Positions 16,595-25,839 of a DNA stretch of 64,000 nt are shown here, piece by piece. The translations under genes were made by a program, and so were the position numbers. The notes under the pieces are model-generated. The model saw only the letters and a program-made list of their open reading frames with translations, did not search any database and was not told the origin of the DNA. How positions within the stretch are numbered: position 1 is the stretch's first letter; each line of letters starts with the position of its first letter. The stretch comes from Pseudomonas abieticivorans (GTDB taxonomy: Bacteria > Pseudomonadota > Gammaproteobacteria > Pseudomonadales > Pseudomonadaceae): NCBI RefSeq assembly GCF_023509015.1, contig NZ_CP094975.1, positions 5,263,501 through 5,327,500 of the forward strand. Reading direction: 5' to 3'.

Positions 16595-18739
16595 CTACCG
16601 GTCCGTGGCCAGCAATGGCCACTCCCAGTGCCCCGAGTCCGGCGCTTTCAAACGCTCGAAATGCCCCGCGATCGTCTCGATCAACACCGCATCATTGACC
16701 GGGTCCATCCCCAGGTAGGGCTTGCCGTTGTAACTGCCCGTATGGGTGAGCACCGCCTCGACACTGCCCGTCTCCTCGTACAGCTTTCTCATCACCAGGC
16801 ACTCCTGGTCCTTGCCGTCGCTTGCGCGCAGGGCGTAGTGAATCGCCAATGCCGTGCCGTAGGCCAAGGCCGGGGTATCGATGGCGTGCTTGTTGGCCAA
16901 ATCAATGCTGCTCAGGATGCGCTCGTCGCGCTGCAACTTGCGCAGCGGGTCGCGGGCCACGCGGGCGCAGGGGTCTTTGAATGAGGTTTTGCAGCGTTCC
17001 AGAAAGGTTTGGGCGAACCCGGCCACGGCTTCGTTCATCTGCTCATTGTCGGCCAACAGGGCCGGTGCCACCTCTTGCCGGATCAAGCGTTCGGCCAGCG
17101 CCGCCACACGCGGGTCGCCCATGCCCTGGCCCACCCAGGAATAGCCAAGCAGGCTCGCGTACCAGGCGATGATCGCGTGGGGGCCATTCCACAGGCGGTT
17201 CTTGATCACCTGGATCTGCGCGATGTCGTCCACCGTTTTCACCTGGCGCAAGCGTTCCAGCAAATCGCTGCCGCGCTCCACGTACAGCGGCATGTCGGGC
17301 TCGCTGTTGAACAAAATCAGGTGCAATTGGCTGAGCGCGTTGCTCGATTGCGCGAAGGGCCGGAAGCGACCGATCAGGCGTTCGTACTCGGGCACCGGCG
17401 TGCTGGGTTTTTTCCGCGCAGGGGCTTCGTCTTCCATGCTGTTCTGGAACATCTGCGATTTGATTCGCAACTGGCGCACCAAGGCGTCGTTGCTGATCTT
17501 GGAGACGATGCGGCTGACCACGGTTTCGGCGAAATGGGTCTTGTCGAGGATTTGCCGGCTGATGTCTTGCGAGCACAGCAGCGCCAATTCGGCTTGCACA
17601 TGCCGGCGAACGAAAGCGGCGCCGCCGACCTTGTTCAACACAATCAATATCGTCAACTCGCGGCCACGGCGTTCAAAGCGGCGCACCAGGCCCTTGGCGA
17701 TGACGTGGGCCTGTTGGCGGATGGCCTGTTCGGGCAAACTCAGGCCGACAATCTCGGCCACGTCGTATAGGTTGATCACCGCTTCGGCGTCGTCCATGTC
17801 GATCATGCGCAGGTTTTCGATGGTCTGGTCGAAGGACGTGGCGCCATAGCGCACGCTATAACGGCCGAATGCCGAAACGGTTTCGCGCAGCATCCGCGAG
17901 CGGGTAGCGGCGATGATTTCGCAAGGGCGGGTGTAACCGTCCCAGTGCGAGAATACCTGGGTCAGGTAGCCACCGCCGATGGCGCCGAAACCATGGATGC
18001 CCACGCGAAACTGGTTCAGTGCTTGCGGAAACGGCTCGCTCAGTTCGGGCGTGCCCAGGTGCGGGATGCATTCGCTGAGGTCGGCGAGAAACTCATGCAT
18101 GCTGGCGTATGCCTTGAGCGCACCGGCCTTGACCTCGGCGGCAGGCGGCTTGATGTCTTCGATCAGGATCGGCTGGCCTTCGGCGCGGATGGCCGAGAGC
18201 AGGCCGTTTTCCGAATCCTCCACCATGAAGCAGCGGTCGGGCTCGCAATTGAGCGCACTGGCGGCGCGCAAAAAGATCTCGGGGTGGGGCTTGCCCTGGC
18301 TGACTTCGTCACCGCACACGGTGATGTCGAAGTACTTGAGCACGTTGGCGTTGATCAGGTACTCCTCGGCGATGGCCCGGCGGCTGGAGGTGGCCACGGC
18401 CATGGTCAGGCCGCACTTGCGCAAGCGCTCCAGCACTTCCAGCAGGCCGGCCTTGATCGGCACGCCGTGGTTGCGCACGTACTCAAGTTCCAGTTCGTCG
18501 GCACGCTGGCGGATTTGCGCATACGGGAAGTCTTCACCGTTGTGGGCCTTGGCCAGGGCTTCGGCTTTCTTGGCACTCAGGCCCAGTGAGCCGATCAGGG
18601 TCTGTTCGCTGAGGGGCTTGCCGAAGATTTCGCTGGAGGCTTGCTTGAGCGTCTTGAAACGCAAGCGTTCGGTGTCGAACATTGTGCCGTCCATGTCGAA
18701 GATGGCGCTGAATATTCTTTTCCCCTGGAAAAAAATCAT
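16595..18739 (-). CDS. mtlD: Bifunctional HAD phosphatase / mannitol-1-phosphate dehydrogenase
   Basis: The 714-residue protein joins two enzymes. Residues about 10-225 are a HAD hydrolase (FDMDGTMFDTE nucleophile motif, VATSSRRA, GKPHPEIF, MVEDSENG). Residues about 240-700 are a mannitol dehydrogenase-family polyol-phosphate dehydrogenase (VGIHGFGAIGGGYL Rossmann motif, VLNKVGG, and KNRLWNGPHAIIAWYASLLG at the active site). The same order is known from Acinetobacter MtlD, where fructose-6-phosphate is reduced to mannitol-1-phosphate and dephosphorylated to mannitol, a compatible solute made under salt stress. That role is inferred here from architecture. The ATG follows AAGGAGT. No PTS genes are nearby, which fits synthesis rather than uptake. 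Confidence 0.85.
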   Translation of the reverse strand: MIFFQGKRIFSAIFDMDGTMFDTERLRFKTLKQASSEIFGKPLSEQTLIGSLGLSAKKAEALAKAHNGEDFPYAQIRQRADELELEYVRNHGVPIKAGLLEVLERLRKCGLTMAVATSSRRAIAEEYLINANVLKYFDITVCGDEVSQGKPHPEIFLRAASALNCEPDRCFMVEDSENGLLSAIRAEGQPILIEDIKPPAAEVKAGALKAYASMHEFLADLSECIPHLGTPELSEPFPQALNQFRVGIHGFGAIGGGYLTQVFSHWDGYTRPCEIIAATRSRMLRETVSAFGRYSVRYGATSFDQTIENLRMIDMDDAEAVINLYDVAEIVGLSLPEQAIRQQAHVIAKGLVRRFERRGRELTILIVLNKVGGAAFVRRHVQAELALLCSQDISRQILDKTHFAETVVSRIVSKISNDALVRQLRIKSQMFQNSMEDEAPARKKPSTPVPEYERLIGRFRPFAQSSNALSQLHLILFNSEPDMPLYVERGSDLLERLRQVKTVDDIAQIQVIKNRLWNGPHAIIAWYASLLGYSWVGQGMGDPRVAALAERLIRQEVAPALLADNEQMNEAVAGFAQTFLERCKTSFKDPCARVARDPLRKLQRDERILSSIDLANKHAIDTPALAYGTALAIHYALRASDGKDQECLVMRKLYEETGSVEAVLTHTGSYNGKPYLGMDPVNDAVLIETIAGHFERLKAPDSGHWEWPLLATDR

Positions 18740-19236
18740 GGGCTGATACTCCTTGTGACGGGGGAGGGCTGGCCGGGCACAAACGCCGGGCGAGCAAACG
18801 CTCCTTTAAAAAAGCGACGGGTTGACGCACCAGCGCACAGGCTGACGATCAGAAATAGGCAGGTTGAGGCACGTGGCGCAGACGCCGTTCGGTGCAAATG
18901 CCTGGCAAAACGCGTTGCCGGCGGGGTGAGGCGAGGAGGGTGCAGAGGGGAGTGACAGGCCCTGTGGCGGCGTGTTCGCCGTCTTTTACGTTAGGCTCAC
19001 GGTGCGCCATCAGGGCGGCGGACAGTGAGCCTTCAGGGCGATGGATACGTGTGATTCCGAGCATGGGTAAAGGGGGTTTCCTGCGTGAAGTTTGGGTTTC
19101 CTTTTTAGACTTAACATGGCAGAGGCGCTTGGATCAAGGCTTGCGTGCCTTGGCCAGCCCCCCGCAGGCGCGGCAAACCGACGCTCCTGCAGGGGCTGGC
19201 AACGAGGCAGGGCGCTTGGCTCGGCGCCCTGTTCGG
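18740..19236. other. Intergenic region upstream of mtlD
   Basis: The 497-base spacer holds the long leader and promoter region of the mannitol gene and the end of the Ig-like gene transcript. An inverted repeat CAGGGCGC/GCGCCCTG at 19208-19231 just after the Ig-like stop may act as its terminator, although no T tract follows. An AT-richer patch near 19085-19120 is the likeliest mtlD promoter area. No convincing gene was found. Confidence 0.5.
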
Positions 19237-22224
19237 CTACACGCCGTTGGTTTGAATGATGGCCGGCTTGGGCAAGTAGGTGGCGGGGATGGTCGAGACG
19301 GCCAACGGCAATTCTGCCGAATCAAGGGGTGTGTTGCCGCGCAACACGCTGTAGCGCACCCTGACCGTTGCCCCGACGTTTGCCCCTACTGCGCTGTCCG
19401 GGATGGCGAATTCCACGGTGCCCGCGAGCAGGCCGGGTTTACTGCCGATAACGGGCGTGCCCGCGCCTGGGGTGCCCGTCCAGGTGACGGTAATGGTGTC
19501 GGTGGTGCGCATGTCGGCGTAGGTCACCCGCACGGTCGCACCGTTCAGTGCGTCGATCGGGTTGAGGCTGCCGTTGGGCGCCCCGACGACGGTGGGCGCG
19601 GGTAAGCTCACAAGCCCTTGGCGCAAGGTAAAGGTGGCCTCGGGGAACGCCAGGGCCTCGGTACTGCTGGTGGCGCCATTGTACGCGACCCAAAGCTTGA
19701 GGGTCAGCGTCCCTTCTTTGAGTGATTCAAGCGTGTTGCGCGAAAAGGCCACCCTCAAGCCATTGGTGGCCTCGTTCTGGGTGATTTGCCGAGTGAGAAG
19801 CTCAATTCTGATCGCGGCATTGTTGGACGCCAAGGTGCCATGGGCCTCCAGCCACACCCGTTGCCCCGTGGCGCTGCGAGGCCACTTGGCGACGGTGACG
19901 GTGGCATCCCCTTGGAATGTGCCCAGGTCCAGAACGTCGGTAGCGTCGGCCTCGCTTATGGCAGGGGCGGGCAGTTCACCGAAGGGCATCTGCAGCACCT
20001 GCAATGCCAGCACCGCTGACGTGCCGATCAATTGCTGCCCAGGCTCGCGGTAAATCGCATACCCCACCTGCACGATCCTGCCCATGCTTTGGGTCAACAC
20101 CAGCGCCGGCACCGGCAGGCCCGCGCTGCCGGCCACGGCGTTCTGGTAGGGCACGGACAGGCCAGTGCCGTCGGGCAAAATCCACGCCACCCCGACGGTA
20201 TCGCCTGCCAAAATCCGACTGTCACGCACCACGACGGTTGCCGTGTTGTCCTGCACCGGCGGCCCCGAAATGATCGGGTCGAGCGGGTTCGCCGGCAGAT
20301 TGCTGGCATCCTCCACAGTGGGCGCCAACCACGGCTGTTGGGTGCCAGAGCCCACGGGCAGGATCAATTCCCGCGAGGTGCCGATGATCGCGCCGGCGCG
20401 CTCCACGCGGTACAGGGCAATGACCAGGCCATTGAGGTTGGGGCTGATCTGTGAGATGGGGATGTAGATTTGGCTGCTGGTACCGCTGCCGGCCAGGGTG
20501 TTGTCCGAGTACAGCCGCGTGGTGCTGCCGGTCCAGTAGACGGTTAGTTTGTCGTTGGCCCGGATGACGCCATCATGCTCGATGAGCAAGGTAGCGCGGT
20601 TGCCGATGAGCTTTTCAGGGTCCAGGTAGCCGTCGAACTCTTCTAGCACGCTCGGGGCTTTCAAGGTGCCCGGGACGATACCCACGTTCAGGGTCAAGGC
20701 GTCCGATTGGCGCACGGTGCCGTTGATGGTCACCAGGTAGTAGACCTGCACGGTGCTGCCGCCCAGGGGCAAGATGTCTTTGGCGAAGGTGAGGCGGTCG
20801 ATCAGGGTATCGACCTCGTTGCTCGACACCGCGGTATGGTCCTCGAAATAGATCAGGCTACCCCCCAGCGTGGTCCCGGTCCAAATCATGGTCAGGGGTT
20901 GGCCGGCGTACATGCCTAGCCAGGGCGGGATCTGCACGGTGGCATAGGTTAGTGACGGGTCGAGCGCGCTGCCGCGAGCCTCGAGTACGCTGGGCGCGGG
21001 CAGCTCCAGCACCTGGCCGACGATGCGCCAGGTGGCGCTGCGCGAGCGGTTGACACTGCCGTTGCTGGCTTTGGTGCGGGTGTAGCTCAGGCGCACGCGG
21101 CCACTGGGCAGTTTGCGCGCCTCGGCGTTTTCGATGATGAAATGCATGACCCGGCCAGCGGGCACGGTCTGGGTTCGGTCAAACTCCACCGGGGCATCGT
21201 CGACGGTGCGCCCGGCCCAGGTCAGGGTCACGGAATCGCCGGGGGTGAATTGACTTGGCGCCAGGTAAATCTCAATGTCCAGGTCGCGGGTGCCGAGCAC
21301 GTCGAGGTCGATGACCGCTTGGTAAAACTCTTCGCTGTACGGCTCTTCCAGCAGGTCCTGGCCCACCTCCACCTCGACGTAGCGGGCCATCGACCACGGC
21401 AGGTCATTGCCGTCGATGGACTGGTTTTGCACCTCGTCGATGATCTTGTAGATGACTTCCAGGCGCAGGCTGTCGCTGGCCTCACGGATCACGCTGCCGG
21501 GCACGTGCACGATGATCGGCGCGTTGCCGTCGATGTCGGCCTGGGTCAGCGTGTAGGTCACCGGCTGCCCGCCCCAACTGAGGGTGATGGTGTCGCGGAT
21601 GCGGATGTTCTGGTAGCGCGCAAGGGTGATGTCCAGGCCGCTGACCAGATGCTCTGGCAGCACCTTGTCGACCGGTACCGTGGGTGGCAGCAGGTTTTGA
21701 TGCCCAGGTTCGCCGGCCACGGGGTCGTAGCCGCCGGGCAGGGTGAGCTTGACCAGCACCTGAATGGGCGTGGACTCATCGGCCACGCCGCCGTCGGTGC
21801 GGATCACCCGGTGGAAGACGCTGGCCTGGCCGCCCTGGATGACGGCGTGCGGCACGTACAGAAAGTTTTCTTTGTTGACGTCTTCCGGCTCGAGGATTTT
21901 GGACACCGCTGGTACCGAATTGCTGCCCCAGAACACATGGACCACGTCGCCCTGGTTCATGGTCAACCAGGTGGGCACCCGCACCAGCAGGCCGTTGCCG
22001 CTGGACAGCAGGGCGATGTTGACCCCGGCCTGGCCCGGCACCTCATTGCCCAGGCCGTCGTCGACGATGACCGGGATGTTCTCGCCGATGGGGATGCCCA
22101 GCGGCGCCAGCAGGCGGGGTGAAACAGGGATGGCGGCCCGGTGCAGTTGTTCCGCCGACAGAGAGGCGAGTGGGGCGTTGAAGGCCTGCAGGCGCGAGCG
22201 AGGGAATAGTCGGGCAATGTTCAT
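19237..22224 (-). CDS. Large Ig-like repeat protein, function unknown
   Basis: This 995-residue protein is built from about nine to ten beta-rich modules of roughly 90-110 residues. Recurrent features are a linker of the type LPAPxVxExxGxLDP, then ATVxVxxxxxMxxxDTVTVTWTG and a closing (V/L)xYxVxR strand (for example near 450-550, 560-650 and 890-985). The N-terminal 80 residues are different (NIARLFPRSRLQAFNAPLASLS, then SPRLLAPLGIPIGENIPVIVDD). No signal peptide, lipobox or membrane anchor is visible, so secretion would need a non-Sec route or none at all. It is a paralog in style of the genes at 57251, 58241 and 62918 and shares their promoter module. I do not recognise a function; adhesin or toxin-scaffold roles would be guesses. 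Confidence 0.8.
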   Translation of the reverse strand: MNIARLFPRSRLQAFNAPLASLSAEQLHRAAIPVSPRLLAPLGIPIGENIPVIVDDGLGNEVPGQAGVNIALLSSGNGLLVRVPTWLTMNQGDVVHVFWGSNSVPAVSKILEPEDVNKENFLYVPHAVIQGGQASVFHRVIRTDGGVADESTPIQVLVKLTLPGGYDPVAGEPGHQNLLPPTVPVDKVLPEHLVSGLDITLARYQNIRIRDTITLSWGGQPVTYTLTQADIDGNAPIIVHVPGSVIREASDSLRLEVIYKIIDEVQNQSIDGNDLPWSMARYVEVEVGQDLLEEPYSEEFYQAVIDLDVLGTRDLDIEIYLAPSQFTPGDSVTLTWAGRTVDDAPVEFDRTQTVPAGRVMHFIIENAEARKLPSGRVRLSYTRTKASNGSVNRSRSATWRIVGQVLELPAPSVLEARGSALDPSLTYATVQIPPWLGMYAGQPLTMIWTGTTLGGSLIYFEDHTAVSSNEVDTLIDRLTFAKDILPLGGSTVQVYYLVTINGTVRQSDALTLNVGIVPGTLKAPSVLEEFDGYLDPEKLIGNRATLLIEHDGVIRANDKLTVYWTGSTTRLYSDNTLAGSGTSSQIYIPISQISPNLNGLVIALYRVERAGAIIGTSRELILPVGSGTQQPWLAPTVEDASNLPANPLDPIISGPPVQDNTATVVVRDSRILAGDTVGVAWILPDGTGLSVPYQNAVAGSAGLPVPALVLTQSMGRIVQVGYAIYREPGQQLIGTSAVLALQVLQMPFGELPAPAISEADATDVLDLGTFQGDATVTVAKWPRSATGQRVWLEAHGTLASNNAAIRIELLTRQITQNEATNGLRVAFSRNTLESLKEGTLTLKLWVAYNGATSSTEALAFPEATFTLRQGLVSLPAPTVVGAPNGSLNPIDALNGATVRVTYADMRTTDTITVTWTGTPGAGTPVIGSKPGLLAGTVEFAIPDSAVGANVGATVRVRYSVLRGNTPLDSAELPLAVSTIPATYLPKPAIIQTNGV

Positions 22225-22261
22225 GGGGGGCGTGTCCGTGTTTTTTAGGCAATGGACACTT

Positions 22262-22308
22262 ATTCAATACCTCGAAAAGCCTGGCGGCTACTGGCAGAAA
22301 TACCAGTT
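22262..22308 (-). promoter_or_regulatory. Shared Ig-gene promoter module, copy 1
   Basis: Read on the minus strand, AACTGGTATTTCTGCCAGT (22308 to 22290) is a dyad with ACTGG/CCAGT arms. Exactly 20 bases later comes TATTGAAT (22269 to 22262), a candidate -10 region, 38 bases before the ATG. The same dyad, spacing and octamer position occur before the three Ig-like genes at 57-63 kb. Confidence 0.65.
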
Positions 22309-22420
22309 TTGCAGGTTTTGCTGGCGGCTTTTACAAGGGGGGCGCGGGTGAAAAAGGCTGCCCGTGCTCGCGGCGGCCTTTGCGCGGATGAAGCGGGACG
22401 CCAGGCCGCCCGTGTGTCGG
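22309..22420. repeat. REP-like segment after the sulfatase gene
   Basis: Around 22340-22400 is a GC-rich stretch with the pattern CGCGGCGGCC...GCGCGGATGAAGCGGG, which resembles a degenerate REP element of the type seen in the tandem array at 50.8 kb. It lies directly after the stop of the sulfatase-like gene. Confidence 0.4.
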
Positions 22421-24349
22421 TCACGGCGCCGCAGGCACCACCCAATCCAACAACCCTTGCGTGAACCCATGGCTGGCCGCCTGGTAATACGCAATGGCCC
22501 GGCGTACCAGGGGGTCGTCAATGCTGACCACGCTTTCCTGGCTTTGGCTCAGCGCCTGGTCGTGCCGGCGCAAGCCTTGTCGTGGGCTGAGGATGGCCAC
22601 GTCCTGGCCGTCGAACAGGCCCAGGTGCTGGTAGTTGCCGATCACCACCCGGGGCGGCAGTGAACTGGGCTTGAGCAGGTCGCGGCCGAAGAAGGTCGAG
22701 GTGTAGCTCAGGTTCAGCAGGCCCAGCAGGGTAGGCGCCAGGTCGATCTGGCTGGCCAGTTGCGCATCTTCGCGCGCAGGGATCAGTTTTGGCGCATAGA
22801 TGAACAGCGGTATCTGGTAGTTGGTCACCGGCAGGTCTTCCTTGCCGGCGCTGCCCGCAGTGTGGTCGGCGACGAACACGAACAGGGTGTTGTCGAACCA
22901 GGGCTTGCTGCGCGCCTGTTGCAGGAATTGACCGATGGCATGGTCGGTGTACTTCACTGCGCCGTCGCGGCCGTTGCCCGAGGGGATATCGATACGCCCG
23001 TCGGGGAAGGTGTAGGGCCGATGGTTGGAGGTGGTCATCAGTTGCAGCAGGAAGGGCACCTGATTGGCGTGGTCGGCGTCGGCCAGTTTCAGGGCCTGGG
23101 TGTACAGGTCTTCATCGGCCATGCCCCAGGCGTTCTTGAAGTGAATGTCGGCCTCGTTGACGCTGCTCTGGTCGACCACGCGGTAGCCGTTGCCGCTGAA
23201 AAAGGCGTTCATGTTATCGAAGTAGCCGCGCCCGCCGTAGACGAACACCGGGTCGTAGCCCACGTGCTGCAACTGTTGGCCCAGGCTTGCAAAGCCACTT
23301 TCACGACCCACCCGTTTGACGATGGAGCGGCCCGGGGTGGGCGGCATCGACAGGGTGATGGCTTCCAGCCCCCGATCGGTGCGGGTGCCGGTGGCGTAGA
23401 AGTTGCTGAAATACAGACTGTGCTTGCGCAGCAAGTCCAGGTTGGGGGTCAGTTGCCGCGTGTCGCCGTTGCTGCCCAGGTATTTGGCGCTCAAGCTTTC
23501 GATGGTCACCAGGATGATGTTGGGGCGGCGCACAGGGCCGTCGGCAGTGACCTGGCGGCGGATGTCCAGCGGGTCGGGGTTGCCGAATGGGCCGGTCCCT
23601 TGGGCCAGTTCGCTGCGGATCAAGGCGCCCGCTTGCGCGGCGGGCAGGCTGGCGTAGAACTGGCCGTAGTCCAGTTCATTGTTGCGAAAGGCGGCGAAGA
23701 ACTGGTAAGGGCCATTGCTTGCCAACTCGTTCTGGTAGGCATTGCCACCCCGGCCGCGCGGCTGGTCCTGGTCTACCCACAACACGCAGCCGCCGGCCAG
23801 TACGGCAACACTGGCCACTAGTGCCAGGCGTTGGCGCCAATCACCCACGGGTGCGGCGAACGTGCGTTGCAGGGGGCGACGAAGGACCAGGCTCACCACC
23901 ACCGCCGCCACGGCCAGCGCGCTGAGCAGGGTGCCCATCGGGTAGGATTCCAGCAGGTTGTTCAGCACCTCGTCGGAATACACCAGGTAGTCCACGGCAA
24001 TGAAGTTGAAGCGCACGCCAAACTCGTCCCAGAACAGCCATTCGGCCACGGCCACGAACAGCATCAGGAACACGCTCAGGGCCAGCAGGCCTTGCAGCCA
24101 CAGCCGGTGCGCCCGGGCTTGCCACAGGCGCGCCGGGCACAACAGCGCGTACAGCGCCAAGGGCACGGCGGCGTAGGCCAGAAAGGCCAGGTCGTACACC
24201 AACCCCGTCAGGTACACCGCAAGGCCAGGGCCGCCGGCTTCACTCAGGTGGCTGAACAGCAGCACGCTGCGGGTGACGGCGAAGATCGCCAGCCAGGTGC
24301 CGGTGACCAGCCACAGAAAGCGTGCAGGTGCCGTGTTGACGAAGCCCAT
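22421..24349 (-). CDS. LTA synthase-like membrane sulfatase/phosphotransferase
   Basis: The ATG at 24349 is chosen because AAAGGAAA precedes it; an upstream ATG at 24388 adds a charged 13-residue tail. The 642-residue protein has about five N-terminal membrane segments (to about residue 205), then a periplasmic alkaline-phosphatase-fold domain with VTIESLSAKYLG (metal Glu), GTRTDRGLEAI (nucleophile Thr), MADEDLYTQAL and VFVADHTA (metal Asp-His). Relatives transfer phosphoglycerol or phosphoethanolamine to glycans or lipid head groups in the periplasm; the Gram-negative acceptor is usually osmoregulated glucan or lipid A, unassigned here. It lies downstream of a two-component pair, probably under its control. 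Confidence 0.85.
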   Translation of the reverse strand: MGFVNTAPARFLWLVTGTWLAIFAVTRSVLLFSHLSEAGGPGLAVYLTGLVYDLAFLAYAAVPLALYALLCPARLWQARAHRLWLQGLLALSVFLMLFVAVAEWLFWDEFGVRFNFIAVDYLVYSDEVLNNLLESYPMGTLLSALAVAAVVVSLVLRRPLQRTFAAPVGDWRQRLALVASVAVLAGGCVLWVDQDQPRGRGGNAYQNELASNGPYQFFAAFRNNELDYGQFYASLPAAQAGALIRSELAQGTGPFGNPDPLDIRRQVTADGPVRRPNIILVTIESLSAKYLGSNGDTRQLTPNLDLLRKHSLYFSNFYATGTRTDRGLEAITLSMPPTPGRSIVKRVGRESGFASLGQQLQHVGYDPVFVYGGRGYFDNMNAFFSGNGYRVVDQSSVNEADIHFKNAWGMADEDLYTQALKLADADHANQVPFLLQLMTTSNHRPYTFPDGRIDIPSGNGRDGAVKYTDHAIGQFLQQARSKPWFDNTLFVFVADHTAGSAGKEDLPVTNYQIPLFIYAPKLIPAREDAQLASQIDLAPTLLGLLNLSYTSTFFGRDLLKPSSLPPRVVIGNYQHLGLFDGQDVAILSPRQGLRRHDQALSQSQESVVSIDDPLVRRAIAYYQAASHGFTQGLLDWVVPAAP

Positions 24350-24427
24350 GGGAACATTTCCTTTTGTCTTGTTTTTGCCGACGGGCATTGCGCCCCACCG
24401 AGGCGGCGAAAACTAACAAGGCAAAAG

Positions 24428-24443
24428 GTAAAATTTCGTAAAA
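24428..24443 (-). promoter_or_regulatory. Direct repeat upstream of the sulfatase-like gene
   Basis: GTAAAA occurs at 24428-24433 and 24438-24443 (TTTTAC twice on the coding strand), exactly 10 bp apart, in the 98-bp gap between the kinase stop and the sulfatase start. OmpR-class regulators bind direct repeats one helical turn apart, so this is a candidate site for the neighbouring response regulator. Confidence 0.45.
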
Positions 24444-24447
24444 ACAT

Positions 24448-25839
24448 CTACAGCATATGTTGCGGGATATGTCCGGCGGGCAAGGCCTTGCCGCTCAGTT
24501 CGATGATGCAGCCGGGGGCGGCGTCCTTCACCGCCAGTTGCAGGTCATGCAGGCGGGCCACGGCGGCCACCATGCTCAGGCCCAGGCCGTTGCCCACGGT
24601 GTGGCGGCTGCTTTCGCTGCGGTACAGGCGGCGAAACACCGCTTCACGTTCATGCGCCGGGATGCCGGGGCCGGTGTCGGCCACCTGCAGCAGCACGTGG
24701 TCGCCCTGGGCCTGCACCGTGACGTGCACGCGGGCCTGGTCCGGGCAAAATTTGATGGCGTTGTCCACCAGGTTGCAGGTGGCGTCGAACAGCAGTTGGG
24801 CGTCGCCGGCGATCATCGCCTCGGTGGGCTGGCAGGTCAGCAGCAGGTCGATCTGCCGTTCTTCGGCCAGGGGCTCGTAAAACTCCACGACGTCGGCAGC
24901 GATGTGGTTGAGGTCCACGGCGGCGAAATGGCTGCGGCGGGCGCTGTCCTCGATTTCGGAGATGCGCAGCAGGGCGCGGAAGGTCATCAGCAGGCCCTTG
25001 GCTTCGGTCAGGGCCGCGTCCAGGGTTTGGGCGTAGTCCTGGGCCTTGAGGCCGCGTCGTTGGGCCCGTTCAAGCCCTGCGATCAGGCGTGTCAGCGGGG
25101 TGCGCAGGTCGTGGGCGATGTCGTCGCACACGCCCTTGACCTCGCTCATCAAGCGCTCCAGTTCATCAAGCATATCGTTGACCACCGAGGCGATGCGGTC
25201 GATGTCGTCAAAACTGCCGCGCACCGGCAGACGCCGGCTCAGGTCGCCCTCGATGATGCTTTTTATCGCGTTGCTCAGGGCGTTGAGCCGCAGGCGCGTG
25301 GAGTTGCCCAGCCAGATCGCCCCCAGCAGGCCCACCAGCAACAGCAATGCGCCGCCCGAGAGTAGGGCATTGACCAGCAACTCGTCGAACTCATGGATAT
25401 CGTGCACGTCCTGGGCCACCAACAATTGGTTGCCGTCTTCCAGGCGGTGGACGATGAAGCGCACAGGGCGATGGTGCTGGTGGGGGCCCAGCCAGCGGAA
25501 TTCGTCAGGTTTGTCGTAGGCCTTGATTGGCGGCAATTGGTGGATGGCCCCGGCCAGGTAGTTGCCCTGGGCGTCGAACAGCGAATGGGGCAGGCGCGCC
25601 TCGACATCCTGGCGGGCGTGCTTGCGGATTTCCTCCAGGCGCAATGGGGGCGACTGCACGCGGCGGTTTTCCACTTGGCGGTACAGCCCCACGTCGGCCT
25701 CGGCCTTGAGGTACACCGCGGTTTGCCAGTAGATGTAGCCAAACAGCGCGAGAAACGAAAAGCCAAACAACCCCAGGAACATCAGGCCGGTGCGAAAGCC
25801 GCTGGTGCGGGGGATTTCACTCAGGCGCACGGAGGACAT
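24448..25839 (-). CDS. Sensor histidine kinase of an OmpR-class two-component system
   Basis: The 463-residue kinase has two membrane segments (about 18-40 and 160-182) enclosing a periplasmic sensor of roughly 120 residues, then a HAMP domain, HisKA with the H box DDIAHDLRTPLTRL, and a HATPase with DNAIKFCPD, DTGPGI and GLGLSMV. It overlaps the response regulator gene by 23 bases, so they are coexpressed. The signal is unknown; a downstream envelope-modifying enzyme suggests an envelope or cation stress input. Confidence 0.9.
   Translation of the reverse strand: MSSVRLSEIPRTSGFRTGLMFLGLFGFSFLALFGYIYWQTAVYLKAEADVGLYRQVENRRVQSPPLRLEEIRKHARQDVEARLPHSLFDAQGNYLAGAIHQLPPIKAYDKPDEFRWLGPHQHHRPVRFIVHRLEDGNQLLVAQDVHDIHEFDELLVNALLSGGALLLLVGLLGAIWLGNSTRLRLNALSNAIKSIIEGDLSRRLPVRGSFDDIDRIASVVNDMLDELERLMSEVKGVCDDIAHDLRTPLTRLIAGLERAQRRGLKAQDYAQTLDAALTEAKGLLMTFRALLRISEIEDSARRSHFAAVDLNHIAADVVEFYEPLAEERQIDLLLTCQPTEAMIAGDAQLLFDATCNLVDNAIKFCPDQARVHVTVQAQGDHVLLQVADTGPGIPAHEREAVFRRLYRSESSRHTVGNGLGLSMVAAVARLHDLQLAVKDAAPGCIIELSGKALPAGHIPQHML

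Noticed and set aside
18849..19064. Minus-strand 71-codon frame upstream of mtlD
   Set aside because: No ribosome site, no coherent composition, and it lies in the presumed mtlD leader.
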